Both the position numbers and the translations under genes were made by a program. From Vibrio sp. UBA2441 (GTDB lineage: Bacteria > Pseudomonadota > Gammaproteobacteria > Enterobacterales > Vibrionaceae), in contig DDQN01000100.1 of NCBI GenBank assembly GCA_002342685.1, positions 1 through 33,829 on the forward strand: 33,829 nucleotides of DNA, read 5' to 3'. Position 1 is the first letter of the stretch. The number at the start of each line of letters is the position of its first letter. Positions 1 through 7,784 of this stretch are shown here, piece after piece. The notes under the pieces were generated by a model that saw only the letters and a list, made by a program, of their open reading frames with translations, was not told the origin of the DNA and did not search any database.

Positions 1-104
1 TTCAAGTTGATTGGGTATATCATATTAATAACGAAGAAAGCGCCCAGAACGATGAGGGCACTACTTACCATTAATGTGAGTTTGGTTTTTATGGTTAAAT
101 TCAT
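1..104 (-). CDS. N-terminal fragment, probable methyl-accepting chemotaxis protein
   Basis: An open frame starts at the ATG at 104-102 and runs off the left edge of the window. It has a good ribosome site (GAGGAAAA) just upstream. The roughly 34 visible residues begin MNLTIKTKLTLMVSSALIVL and continue as a hydrophobic segment. A short basic start followed by one long membrane helix is typical of methyl-accepting chemotaxis receptors, which sense ligands in the periplasm and signal through CheA/CheW. Only the first membrane segment is visible, so the family call rests on this short N-terminal pattern. Another membrane-anchored signalling protein is possible. Confidence 0.5.
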   Translation of the reverse strand, partial: MNLTIKTKLTLMVSSALIVLGAFFVINMIYPINL

Positions 105-205
105 GATTTTCCTCGTATAAATCATAATGAGGTGGGCGAGAAACCCAAAGGAGTTGCGGAATTAATTCTATTATTATTAATTTGGTCAATAGTTGGTGAG
201 TATAT

Positions 206-256
206 GATAAAGCGCCTCAAAGCCATACTAAAATTATGGTTATTAGGCGCTTTATC
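206..256. terminator. Long inverted repeat, possible terminator of the response-regulator gene
   Basis: GATAAAGCGCCT (206-217) is perfectly repeated in inverse as AGGCGCTTTATC (245-256). An inner CCATA/TATGG pair (223-227 and 235-239) would extend the stem. It lies 60 bases downstream of the response-regulator stop, where a terminator is expected. There is no strong U-tract on either strand, so it may instead be a processing hairpin or a protein-binding palindrome. Confidence 0.4.
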
Positions 257-316
257 TAAAATATGTGAAGTTTATGGTGAACTAGCTGTATCCAATTTTG
301 TAGTTGAATTTTCAGG

Positions 317-925
317 CTAAAGCATTTTGTCGATATCTTTACCTATGTAGGCAAGTTGAATACCAGAAGTGACTCCCATCTTCTTAAACACGTTGTGACG
401 ATGTATTTCAACGGTTCTGAGTGCAAGGCATAACTTGTCGGCTATCACTTTGTTGGGCAGGCCCTGTATAATTAAGGGTAGCAGTTCCGATTCTCGCGTC
501 GTTAAAGAATTTATTTTTGCTTGTAATGAGAGGTTTTGTGTTTCTCTTGCGAACAGTTCACTACTCAGTTCCTGGGCTGAACGAATAGCGTTAAGTAACT
601 CGTCGGCGTTGACGGGTTTTTGCAATAAATCCATTGCGCCTTGTTTAAATGCTTGTTTCGTTAATGATACATCGGCATGACCAGTCAGAAAAAGCACCGC
701 AATTACGGAGTGATGTGCATTTATTTCACGGTGGAGCTCCATACCATCCATTCCCGGCATATTAATATCAAGCACGGCAACCCCTGGTGAGTTCATATCT
801 ATTGTGCTTAATAAGGTACTGTGATCAGAGAAACAAGTAACATTAAACCCTTCCCCTTCCAGTAACCAGCTAACTGACTCCAGAATAATAGCGTCATCAT
901 CAACGAGATAAATTGGACAAGTCAT
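317..925 (-). CDS. Response regulator, TtrR/FixJ type
   Basis: A 202-residue two-component response regulator. The receiver domain (about residues 4-117) has the acidic pocket DDD at 9-11, the phospho-acceptor Asp53 in LDINMPGMDG, Thr81 and Lys103. A LuxR/FixJ helix-turn-helix (about 138-198) carries the TTRESELLPLIIQG and ALRTVEIHRHNVFKKM signatures, so it binds DNA when phosphorylated. The start codon follows the kinase stop directly (TAA ATG), and the ribosome site AAAGGAG lies inside the end of the kinase gene, so the pair is translationally coupled. Length and layout fit TtrR, the tetrathionate-response regulator, but no tetrathionate reductase genes are present. It probably controls the divergent flavoprotein/cytochrome operon; that target is inferred. 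Confidence 0.85.
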   Translation of the reverse strand: MTCPIYLVDDDAIILESVSWLLEGEGFNVTCFSDHSTLLSTIDMNSPGVAVLDINMPGMDGMELHREINAHHSVIAVLFLTGHADVSLTKQAFKQGAMDLLQKPVNADELLNAIRSAQELSSELFARETQNLSLQAKINSLTTRESELLPLIIQGLPNKVIADKLCLALRTVEIHRHNVFKKMGVTSGIQLAYIGKDIDKML

Positions 926-2743
926 TTATGGCTCCTTTGACTTTGAGGGAGGAAGTGTCAGTGTGATTTTTACGCCTTGTGACTGAGGGTGAACCGAAAT
1001 ATTGCCATTATGGGATTCCATGATTCGTTTACAAATTACCATACCAAGGCCGATACCAGACTCCTTTGTCGTATTAAATGGCATGAAAATATTGTCAATC
1101 TGTTCCTGACTGATACCAACGCCATTGTCTTCGATGTGTATGAATAGCAGCTCATCTTCATACATAGATATTTTTATTCGGCCAGTAGGATTATTAGCAA
1201 TGACGATAGCATCAATACTATTGCGAATGACATTAACCAGAACCTGCTGAATCATTACCGGATCAACGTGTATCTGGTAGGGATGTACCTGAAGGTTTAA
1301 CTCTATTTTATGACGAATTAATTCATGTTTAAACACCAGCAAGCTGCTGTCCAATATTGTCTCAATATCGATGGTACGTTTGTCACTATCATGCTTTTGC
1401 ATAAAGGCCCGCATTCTCATGATCAGTGCTTTGGCCGATTGTGTCTGTTGCTCTATTTTTTCTAATGCATTGTCCAGCTGTTCTGGTGAGAGTGTTTGTT
1501 GAGCCAGCCTACTACGGCAGCCTGCGGCGAAGGTTGCTATAGCCATAAGAGGCTGGCTTAATTCATGAGCAATGCCCGAGGTCAATTCTCCGGTAAGTAA
1601 TATTCTTTGTGCCTTAAAAAGTTGTTGGGTTTCATTGTCCAGTCGTTCTGCTGTCAGCTTGTGTTGTATGACTTCATCTCTAAGTTGAGATGATCTCAGA
1701 TGAACCAGATAGTTAACTCGCAAATGATAAACAATGAAGAGAAAGAAAAGACCGACTATAACTAAGGCCCAACCACGGTATTTTAGCCACAACTTATCAA
1801 GGCTAAACGGACTAATATCGACGTTAATGTCATCCAGCAATTGATAGATTGATGTATCATCGATAGGGACAGTCCAGCCTCCATACTGCCCGGTAATAGC
1901 AATTTTGCTCGATGCCGGGATCAATAGTAGTCGCTTTGCTATTTCATTGGCGTATTCAGCCGGAACATGACTCATCTTTGCCAGAGTCCAGTTGGGATAA
2001 AGACGGCTTGATGTATCGCAGGAAAATGATTGATCCTGACGTTTTCGAATCACTTTTAATGCATTTTCCGGGATGGTTCCGTCATGTACCTTTCTTTCCA
2101 GCAGGCAAGTAGGGGCGATAGCAAAGTCTGCCTCACCAGAGCTCACTTTGTTTAATAATTCTTGTTGTGGGTAACCAATAAAGGAGAGCGCGGCAAGGTC
2201 GGCAGCGTTGACACCCTCATTAACAAACTCCCTTAACATGACTCTAAAACCGCCAAATGCTTCAGGGCTTACAGAAACAATTTTCCGGTGCTTTATTTCC
2301 TTCCACGAATCGGGTTCGGTTTCATCGGCCCGGCTTATTACTGCTGAACCAATAGCGTAATGAGAGTCACCGTGTAAGGGTTTTAAATTAAGAGTTTTCA
2401 CCGCGCGATGTTGATATTTGTAATGAAGAAACTGGATGCCATTGGTCAGAGTAAAAGCCACCAGTCCATCTTTGACTAAATTATTCAGGGTCGGAATGTC
2501 TGCAGGCACGATAACAAAATGAAAATCAGGCAGCGTGCTGTTGAGATAGTCTATCGTGGGTTGCCATCTGTCTATGGTATAGGCGGGGCCATCAAAGGCC
2601 AGTATGCCAATACGGACACGTTGTTGTTCCGCATTAACATACGACGAAATCAATAATAAACAAATAGTTAAAATACTAATTCTTACCCTTCTGGAGAAAA
2701 AAAATAGGGTGGATAACTTTTCGAAAATAATCTCTGTCACCAT
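926..2743 (-). CDS. Sensor histidine kinase with PhnD-like periplasmic domain, TtrS type
   Basis: A 605-residue membrane sensor kinase. After an N-terminal hydrophobic export segment (about 22-38), a periplasmic domain of the PhnD/TtrS substrate-binding type spans about 42-310. It includes RVRIGILAFDG, DRWQPTIDYLN and a possible cysteine pair, Cys213 and Cys242. One membrane helix follows (about 325-341). The cytoplasmic part has the phospho-acceptor His393 in SGIAHELSQPL, an N-box with Asn507, a DNGVG G1 box (539-543) and a GIGLGM G2 box (563-568). In TtrS this architecture senses tetrathionate in the periplasm. Here the neighbour is a flavoprotein reductase, so the ligand is more likely that enzyme's acceptor. 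The gene is followed without a gap by its response regulator. Confidence 0.85.
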   Translation of the reverse strand: MVTEIIFEKLSTLFFFSRRVRISILTICLLLISSYVNAEQQRVRIGILAFDGPAYTIDRWQPTIDYLNSTLPDFHFVIVPADIPTLNNLVKDGLVAFTLTNGIQFLHYKYQHRAVKTLNLKPLHGDSHYAIGSAVISRADETEPDSWKEIKHRKIVSVSPEAFGGFRVMLREFVNEGVNAADLAALSFIGYPQQELLNKVSSGEADFAIAPTCLLERKVHDGTIPENALKVIRKRQDQSFSCDTSSRLYPNWTLAKMSHVPAEYANEIAKRLLLIPASSKIAITGQYGGWTVPIDDTSIYQLLDDINVDISPFSLDKLWLKYRGWALVIVGLFFLFIVYHLRVNYLVHLRSSQLRDEVIQHKLTAERLDNETQQLFKAQRILLTGELTSGIAHELSQPLMAIATFAAGCRSRLAQQTLSPEQLDNALEKIEQQTQSAKALIMRMRAFMQKHDSDKRTIDIETILDSSLLVFKHELIRHKIELNLQVHPYQIHVDPVMIQQVLVNVIRNSIDAIVIANNPTGRIKISMYEDELLFIHIEDNGVGISQEQIDNIFMPFNTTKESGIGLGMVICKRIMESHNGNISVHPQSQGVKITLTLPPSKSKEP

Positions 2744-2799
2744 GTTTATCTCTTATTGATATCTAACTCAAAGCATCTCAGTAGTTATAGCTGACGCTT

Positions 2800-2813
2800 A
2801 TGACTTAGATCAA
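2800..2813. promoter_or_regulatory. Possible FNR-like box between divergent transcripts
   Basis: ATGACTTAGATCAA matches the FNR consensus TTGAT-N4-ATCAA at 8 of 10 fixed bases, with a perfect right half. It lies between the sensor kinase gene and the repeat in front of the respiratory operon. Oxygen control of such a cluster would be expected. The match is by eye only and the left half is weak. Confidence 0.25.
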
Positions 2814-2886
2814 AGATGCTAACGAACTGCGGTTTACCACTATATTTCTCATCACCGATTAAGCGTAAAAATTCAGACATATCTTA

Positions 2887-3150
2887 ATACCCAAGTAACT
2901 TCAAGATGCTCGGTTCAGCGAGAATTACTTAGCCTCTAAGCTAGGCGGCGATTTGAAGATCTAGTTACTCTACATCAATAATCGCAAACAACGCGTAGAG
3001 GCTAAGTAAACTCGCCTTTTAGGAGCACATCAATGTGCCCATTTCAGTGTCAAATAACATCGAAAGGGAATGCCATTACTTCTGTTATTTTCCTTGAACT
3101 GAACGCATTGATGTCGCTCTGAATCCTGCATCTTGAGGTCACTTGGGTAT
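2887..3150. mobile_element. MITE-like structured repeat, 264 bp, non-coding
   Basis: The element is bounded by 23-bp terminal inverted repeats: ATACCCAAGTAACTTCAAGA at the left (through TGC, 2887-2909) and the inverse of ATACCCAAGTGACCTCAAGA at the right (3128-3150), matching at 21 of 23 positions. Inside are two fold-back structures. The first is a perfect 14-bp pair, TTACTTAGCCTCTA (2925-2938) with TAGAGGCTAAGTAA (2996-3009). The second is nested: ACATCAATG/CATTGATGT (3027-3035 and 3106-3114), TTCAGT/ACTGAA, and AAATAACA/TGTTATTT. No reading frame of note is present, so any movement would need a transposase acting in trans. It fills most of the 458-base gap between the sensor kinase and the flavoprotein gene. 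A related end fragment occurs at 24878-24911. Confidence 0.7.
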
Positions 3151-3165
3151 ATACATAATTAAATA

Positions 3166-3182
3166 ATTGTTCATAACACAAT
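3166..3182. promoter_or_regulatory. Short palindrome upstream of the flavoprotein gene
   Basis: ATTGTTCATAACACAAT is an inverted repeat (ATTGT, 7-bp spacer, ACAAT) about 20 bases before the flavoprotein start. It sits between the repeat element and the ribosome site GTGAGG. It could be bound by the neighbouring response regulator, but the site is short and there is no second copy to support this. Confidence 0.2.
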
Positions 3183-3201
3183 ATAACGTGAGGCACAAAA
3201 C

Positions 3202-4803
3202 ATGTCTGAAAATCAAATAAATTCTCGTCGAAATTTTATCAAGTTAGGGCTTGGTGCTGCGGCTATGGCGCCAGTAACTGCTCTTGGGTTATCTGGAAAT
3301 GCATTTGCAGCGACTAATCCATCAGATATTCAGTGGGATGATGAGATGGATGTTCTTGTTATCGGCTCTGGCATGGCGGGAATGATTGCGGCGATACGTG
3401 CTGCAGAAACGGATCCTTCAGCGAAGGTCGTGGTGGCCGATAAAATGTCGCGTTTAGGCGGATCTTCTCTTATCTCTGGTCTAAACATGGCTGTAGTGGG
3501 TTCTGACCTGCAACAGGCTATTGGCGTAACCGATGATTCATGGGAACTATTGCTTAAAGATATCGAACGTGAAGCCAAAGGCTACAATCACCGTCCACTG
3601 ACCGAGGTTGCTGCAAAGGGAACGCTTAAATTATATAACTTTTTGAAAGATCACGGCGTTCAATATGATATGTCCATCGGTGGAGGCACTGGAGTTAAGA
3701 AACTAGGTGGTCACTCAAAAGCTCGTTGTGTATGGCCTCAGGGCGGTGGTACCGAGGTGATTAAAAAGCTGCAACAGTTCTGTGCTGAGAAGCTAACTAA
3801 CGTAGATATTCGTAAAAAAGTGTTGCTTGAAGAGATCCTGCGTAATGAAGAAGGCCGTGTTATTGGCGTAAAAGTACGTGAGAAATACCGTTTTAATCGC
3901 AAGCTTAAAGATTTGGGAGAAAATGACATTCCCGAAGTTAACAAATCAGGGAAAACCAAATACTACAAAGTGAAACGTGGCCTTGTGATGGGAACTGGAG
4001 GTTATAATCAGGATCGTCGATTCCGTGGTGATGAAGTCGGTACAATGTATAACGCTGCTTCTACTACTCAGCCAGGTGCAACTGCCGGTGCTATTAAGGC
4101 GATGATCAACTCTGGTTTTAAACCTATTCATATGACCTTATTCCGTTTTGCTTTCCCTATCCCAACCGAAGATATTCGGTGGGGGATCTTAGTAAACCCT
4201 AGAACGGGTGAACGTTTTGTTGATGAGTACAACAACAATGATCGCCAAGCGATTGGTATGGCTATTCTTGAAGAGCGTCGTGCCATTGACGGTGAGCATA
4301 CGGTACTGGTTTATGACCAGAAAGGAGCTGATGAATACCATGATCAACAACGCCTTCAACTTTCTCTTGAAGAAAAAAATGGCATCAATGGGACCATTTG
4401 GAAATTTGATACCCTTGAAGAGTTGGCCAGCAACTTCGAAATGGATGTAAACAAACTGAAAGCCAATATTGAGAAATACAACAACAATATGGCCAATGAC
4501 CAGGATGAATTCCATAAGCCTAAAGGCATGTTAAAGAGCGCGACGTCAATATCTAAGGCTCCATATTACGCTATGCAACTTAACCCTAGATATAACTACG
4601 CACAGGGTGGGGCTCTTATTACACCTGAAGCGAAGGCTATTGATGTGGTTACTGGGGAGCCTATCCCAGGAGCATTCGTCTGTGGCGAAGCGGCAGCGGG
4701 AACCTATGGCTATATCCGCTTAACGGCATGTTCAACGATCGATTGTGGAACATTCGGTATGGTTGCAGGTGAAAGTGCAGCAAAAGAAAAACCTTGGGCT
4801 TAA
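3202..4803 (+). CDS. Tat-exported FAD-dependent reductase of the fumarate/urocanate reductase family
   Basis: A 533-residue flavoprotein with a twin-arginine signal (SRRNFIKLGLGAAAMAP, 8-24), so it is exported folded to the periplasm. The FAD-binding Rossmann motif VIGSGMAGMIAA is at about 53-64. The C-terminal family signature (GAFVCGEAAAGTYGYIRL) has the conserved Arg at 506, and the capping region contains RTGERFVDEY. There are no CXXCH motifs, so electrons must come from a separate cytochrome; the next two genes supply a tetraheme cytochrome and a NapC-type donor. The family reduces C=C bonds of acceptors such as fumarate, urocanate, methacrylate or acrylate. Where fumarate reductases have HHTMGG-like and ANRLGGNA segments, this protein has RYNYAQGG (463-470) and YIRLTACS, so fumarate is unlikely. 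The substrate is unknown. Confidence 0.85.
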   Translation: MSENQINSRRNFIKLGLGAAAMAPVTALGLSGNAFAATNPSDIQWDDEMDVLVIGSGMAGMIAAIRAAETDPSAKVVVADKMSRLGGSSLISGLNMAVVGSDLQQAIGVTDDSWELLLKDIEREAKGYNHRPLTEVAAKGTLKLYNFLKDHGVQYDMSIGGGTGVKKLGGHSKARCVWPQGGGTEVIKKLQQFCAEKLTNVDIRKKVLLEEILRNEEGRVIGVKVREKYRFNRKLKDLGENDIPEVNKSGKTKYYKVKRGLVMGTGGYNQDRRFRGDEVGTMYNAASTTQPGATAGAIKAMINSGFKPIHMTLFRFAFPIPTEDIRWGILVNPRTGERFVDEYNNNDRQAIGMAILEERRAIDGEHTVLVYDQKGADEYHDQQRLQLSLEEKNGINGTIWKFDTLEELASNFEMDVNKLKANIEKYNNNMANDQDEFHKPKGMLKSATSISKAPYYAMQLNPRYNYAQGGALITPEAKAIDVVTGEPIPGAFVCGEAAAGTYGYIRLTACSTIDCGTFGMVAGESAAKEKPWA

Positions 4804-4876
4804 AAACTAATCATAGCGGCGACTAAGGTCGTCGCTTAATTCCTCTTTTATCTAAATTAGAACAACAGGAAAAATC

Positions 4877-5275
4877 ATGAAAAAGCTATTGGTTGTTGCC
4901 ATCGCTGCTTTGTCATTTCTGCTTTCCTGGGGCACCGTTGCGAAAGCGGAGCCCAACTGGCAGGAACTGGCTCAGGAATACCCTCTGAAGCCTCACCATC
5001 AAGTACTTAAGTTTGATTGTGTTATGTGTCATTCCGAATCGGATCCGGAAGACTATGAGCCATTGGAAACGGATCAGTGCCTGAGTTGTCATGGAGATAC
5101 TCGTAAAGTTGCCGACAGATTGAAATTTATGGATGCCAATCATACTAATCCTCACAATTCTTTCCACGATAGGTTAGATCTGGACTGTTATGAATGTCAT
5201 GCGGAGCATGAACCCTCTGCCAATTTATGTACTCAGTGCCATAAAACCGACAAATGGATGAATAAGGTACCCTAG
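4877..5275 (+). CDS. Periplasmic tetraheme cytochrome c
   Basis: A 132-residue exported protein with a signal peptide (cleavage likely after AKA, residue 24). Four CXXCH haem-attachment motifs start at Cys48 (CVMCH), Cys68 (CLSCH), Cys104 (CYECH) and Cys118 (CTQCH). The size and spacing match the small tetraheme domain that is fused to the flavin domain in flavocytochrome c fumarate reductases. Here it is a separate protein, as in methacrylate/urocanate-type systems. It probably carries electrons from the membrane NapC-type protein downstream to the flavoprotein upstream. The gene follows the flavoprotein after about 73 bases, with ribosome site ACAGGAA, and ends 8 bases before the next start. 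Confidence 0.9.
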   Translation: MKKLLVVAIAALSFLLSWGTVAKAEPNWQELAQEYPLKPHHQVLKFDCVMCHSESDPEDYEPLETDQCLSCHGDTRKVADRLKFMDANHTNPHNSFHDRLDLDCYECHAEHEPSANLCTQCHKTDKWMNKVP

Positions 5276-5283
5276 GAGCCATC

Positions 5284-5877
5284 ATGATGAATAAGAAGTT
5301 ATTTATACTCGCCTTGCTTGCCATTGGTGCATTGATTGGTACAGGGGGCAGCCTCATAACCGCTGAGATTGTGCATAATACTGGTGATGCAGAATTTTGC
5401 GGTTCTTGTCACTCTATGGAGCCAATGGCGAAGACGTTTAAGCTCGATACTCATGGTGGGAAAAATGAACGTGGTTTTGTCGCTGAATGCGCCGACTGTC
5501 ACCTTCCCCATGACTCAGTTCTCAACTACATGATTGATAAAACGGCACATGGTATTAATGATGTATTTGTTGAGACATTTACAGATACTGAAAAAATCGA
5601 TTGGCTAGCAAGACGAAAAGAAAGAGAACGTTATGTTTTTGATTCCGGTTGTCTGAGTTGCCATCAGGAGTTATTGGATAAGACGATGGCTAAGAATCCT
5701 AAGTCATTGGAAACACATAATCACTATAAACAGCAATTGGCAAAAGGGGATCCTATTCAATGTGTTTCGTGTCACGTGACCGTTGGACATGCAGGTCAAT
5801 TGCGAACCGTATTGAACGAAACGAATCCTGAGTTTTCGTTTTCCAGTAAAAATATGGCTATAACTAAGAAACACTAA
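5284..5877 (+). CDS. NapC/NirT-family tetraheme quinol dehydrogenase
   Basis: A 197-residue membrane-anchored cytochrome. One N-terminal membrane helix (about 5-27) is followed by a periplasmic domain with four CXXCH motifs at Cys39 (CGSCH), Cys69 (CADCH), Cys123 (CLSCH) and Cys160 (CVSCH). The CGSCHSMEPM segment resembles the first haem site of NapC/NrfH proteins, where a methionine can be a haem ligand. The family oxidises quinol in the inner membrane and passes electrons to periplasmic acceptors, here probably the tetraheme cytochrome encoded just upstream. Tandem ATGs at 5284 and 5287 follow ribosome site AGGAGC, so either could be used. It is the last gene of the three-gene operon and is followed by a hairpin shared with the opposing fuc operon. 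Confidence 0.9.
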   Translation: MMNKKLFILALLAIGALIGTGGSLITAEIVHNTGDAEFCGSCHSMEPMAKTFKLDTHGGKNERGFVAECADCHLPHDSVLNYMIDKTAHGINDVFVETFTDTEKIDWLARRKERERYVFDSGCLSCHQELLDKTMAKNPKSLETHNHYKQQLAKGDPIQCVSCHVTVGHAGQLRTVLNETNPEFSFSSKNMAITKKH

Positions 5878-5878
5878 A

Positions 5879-5906
5879 CAAAAAAGCGGCAATCGAGGTT
5901 GCCGCT
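5879..5906 (-). terminator. Intrinsic terminator at the end of the fuc operon
   Basis: AGCGGCAA (5885-5892) pairs with TTGCCGCT (5899-5906) across a 6-base loop. Read on the minus strand the stem is followed by TTTTTTGTTT, a good U-tract. It terminates the minus-strand fuc transcript and may also stop the plus-strand cytochrome transcript, which ends 2 bases before it, though that direction has no U-tract. Confidence 0.8.
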
Positions 5907-5928
5907 ACCCTTAGAAAAAGGGAAAAGA

Positions 5929-7077
5929 TTATAAAGACAATAGGTAAAGCGCTTTGACTTCATCCGGTGAAGGTTGGCGAGGATTACCACCTAAACAGAC
6001 ATCCTGCATTGCTTTGTCGATCCACTCACCTATATCGGATTCTTTAATCCCCAGTTCTGTGAATCCATTCGGAATGCCAACTTGTTTAGATAAATCACGG
6101 ATCAGTTTTACTGCTAACTCAGCCGCTTGTTTATCATTTAACTGACTAGTATAACCGCCCATTACCTCAGCTATTGCACGGAAGCGTTCTGGTTGGGTTT
6201 GCGCATTAAACTCACAAACTTCAGGCAATAAAATAGCGTTACACACACCATGCGGAAGGTTATGAGTAGCACCTGGCTGGTGAGCCATGGCATGCACAAG
6301 TCCTAAGCCTGCACTGTTAAATGACATTCCAGCTAAAAACTGAGCGTCTGCCAGTTTTGCACGAGCTTCAATATTCTTCCCATCTTCCACTGCTGTTGGT
6401 AACCATTGGCTGATAAGTTTAATCGCTTCTAATGCGGTAGGTTGGGTTAATGTGTGGGCTCCAGGTGTAACATATGACTCAATGGCGTGAGTCAACGCGT
6501 CCATTCCTGTTGCTGCCGTTACGTGCGAAGGTAATCCCACCATAAGAGAAGCATCATTGACGGAAACATCTGGGATCTGTTTGCTGTCAACAAGAACCAT
6601 CTTAACGGAGCGCTCTTCGTCTGTGATTACCGAATTGGACGTCATTTCGGCAGAGGTTCCGGCTGTCGTATTTATAGCGATAAAAAAATCACCGCCATTT
6701 TTGACCAGACCAACACCGTCATAGTCGCAAATATCACCCGGATTGGATGCCATAATGCGGATCGCTTTAGCGCAATCTACCGGGCTTCCGCCACCAACTG
6801 CGATAAAGCAGTCACAGTGATTTTCCAGATAAAATTTATGTCCATTTCGAACTAAAGTGGCCGTCGGGTTAGGGGTAACCTGATCAAAAACAACGTAGTT
6901 AACCCCTTTTTCATCCAATGCGGAGAAAAGTGAGTCTAATACGCCTAAATCGATAAGATTTTTATCGGTAACAATCAGTGCTTTTTTTACTGGTTGTTGT
7001 GTGAGTACTTCGACAGACTCAGCCACAGCGCCAACGCCAGATAGAGCTAGTCGTGGTAAGTTTAAAGCAAATACCAT
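5929..7077 (-). CDS. fucO: Iron-type alcohol dehydrogenase, lactaldehyde reductase (1,2-propanediol oxidoreductase)
   Basis: A 382-residue group III alcohol dehydrogenase. The NAD-binding GGGSPVDCAK motif starts at residue 95. Likely iron ligands are Asp193 and His197 (GMDALTHAIE), His262 (LVHAMAH) and His276 (NLPHG), the pattern known for E. coli FucO. The expected reaction is NADH-dependent reduction of L-lactaldehyde, the aldolase product, to L-1,2-propanediol under anaerobic conditions. The sequence also resembles other members such as YiaY, so the specific role rests on its place at the end of the fuc operon. A terminator-like hairpin separates it from fucA by 50 bases, which should lower its expression relative to the upstream genes. 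Confidence 0.8.
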   Translation of the reverse strand: MVFALNLPRLALSGVGAVAESVEVLTQQPVKKALIVTDKNLIDLGVLDSLFSALDEKGVNYVVFDQVTPNPTATLVRNGHKFYLENHCDCFIAVGGGSPVDCAKAIRIMASNPGDICDYDGVGLVKNGGDFFIAINTTAGTSAEMTSNSVITDEERSVKMVLVDSKQIPDVSVNDASLMVGLPSHVTAATGMDALTHAIESYVTPGAHTLTQPTALEAIKLISQWLPTAVEDGKNIEARAKLADAQFLAGMSFNSAGLGLVHAMAHQPGATHNLPHGVCNAILLPEVCEFNAQTQPERFRAIAEVMGGYTSQLNDKQAAELAVKLIRDLSKQVGIPNGFTELGIKESDIGEWIDKAMQDVCLGGNPRQPSPDEVKALYLLSL

Positions 7078-7096
7078 TTTATATACCTCAAAGATT

Positions 7097-7122
7097 AAAA
7101 AAGCCTGCGAAATGCAGGCTTA
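7097..7122 (-). terminator. Intrinsic terminator between fucA and fucO
   Basis: AAGCCTGC (7101-7108) pairs with GCAGGCTT (7114-7121) across GAAAT. On the minus strand the stem runs into TTTTTT. It lies between two co-oriented genes of one pathway, so it probably works as a partial terminator that reduces read-through into fucO. Confidence 0.75.
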
Positions 7123-7127
7123 AGTGA

Positions 7128-7775
7128 TTACTTTTCTACGCGAAGGCCATAGGACTGGAACTTTTTGAGTACCACATCCATTTCAGCGTTGTCCAGAACT
7201 GGAACATCTTGCTGAATTGCCATCGTTTTTAGATACAGATCAGACAGAACTTCGCACTCATGGGCTAACCAAAGGGCTTTGTCTAAGTTTTGCTCAGCGG
7301 TGATAAGGCCGTGATGCTGAAGCAGGATAGCCTTACTTTTAGCAATACCTTCGGCTACATTATCAGCAAGTTTAGAGCTACCGAAAGTAGCATACGGCAC
7401 ACAAGGGATCTCATTCGCACCAGATGCTGCGACCATATAATGAATGGCAGGGATCGGTTTGTTGAGAATTGAAACGGCGGCGCAGTTAATAGAATGGTTG
7501 TGTACCACGGCATCGGCATCTTCTCTGGTTCTATAGCAAGTAAGGTGGAATAACCATTCGCTCGATGGTAATTTTCCTTCTTCAAATTCACCGTCATTGG
7601 ATACATAAACGATATGGTCCGGTGTTAATTTTTCATAAGGAACACCGGTAGGCGTAATTAGCATACCGTTGTCAAAGCGAACACTGACGTTACCAGCCGT
7701 ACCTTGGTTAAGGCCAAGTCGGGTCATTTCAATGCAAGTGTCAATAATTTGTTGTGATAGTTCGTTACGTGTCAT
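7128..7775 (-). CDS. fucA: L-fuculose-1-phosphate aldolase
   Basis: A 215-residue class II aldolase of the FucA/RhaD/AraD family, the same length as E. coli FucA. It cleaves L-fuculose 1-phosphate to dihydroxyacetone phosphate and L-lactaldehyde in the cytoplasm. The E. coli catalytic and zinc residues fall at the same numbers: Glu73 (PSSEW), His92 and His94 (VVHNH), and His155 (QHHG). The N-terminal segment TRLGLNQGTAGNVSVR is almost identical to the E. coli protein. The gene starts 9 bases after fucU and is followed by a terminator-like hairpin. It should also accept D-ribulose 1-phosphate, as known for the family, which would allow D-arabinose use through this branch. Confidence 0.95.
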   Translation of the reverse strand: MTRNELSQQIIDTCIEMTRLGLNQGTAGNVSVRFDNGMLITPTGVPYEKLTPDHIVYVSNDGEFEEGKLPSSEWLFHLTCYRTREDADAVVHNHSINCAAVSILNKPIPAIHYMVAASGANEIPCVPYATFGSSKLADNVAEGIAKSKAILLQHHGLITAEQNLDKALWLAHECEVLSDLYLKTMAIQQDVPVLDNAEMDVVLKKFQSYGLRVEK

Positions 7776-7784
7776 GATCAGTCC

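Noticed and set aside
132..320. A 62-codon plus-strand frame rich in Leu/Ile in the gap after the chemotaxis-protein fragment
   Set aside because: It overlaps the long inverted repeat at 206-256, has no convincing ribosome site, shows no family features, and runs into the end of the response-regulator gene.
926..2743. Naming the kinase ttrS (and its partner ttrR) outright
   Set aside because: No tetrathionate reductase genes are in the window and the divergent operon encodes a different reductase, so only the architecture supports the name.
2887..3150. CRISPR-like or attachment-site reading of the repeated segment
   Set aside because: There are inverted ends and nested fold-backs, not direct repeats with spacers, and no integrase or cas gene is present.
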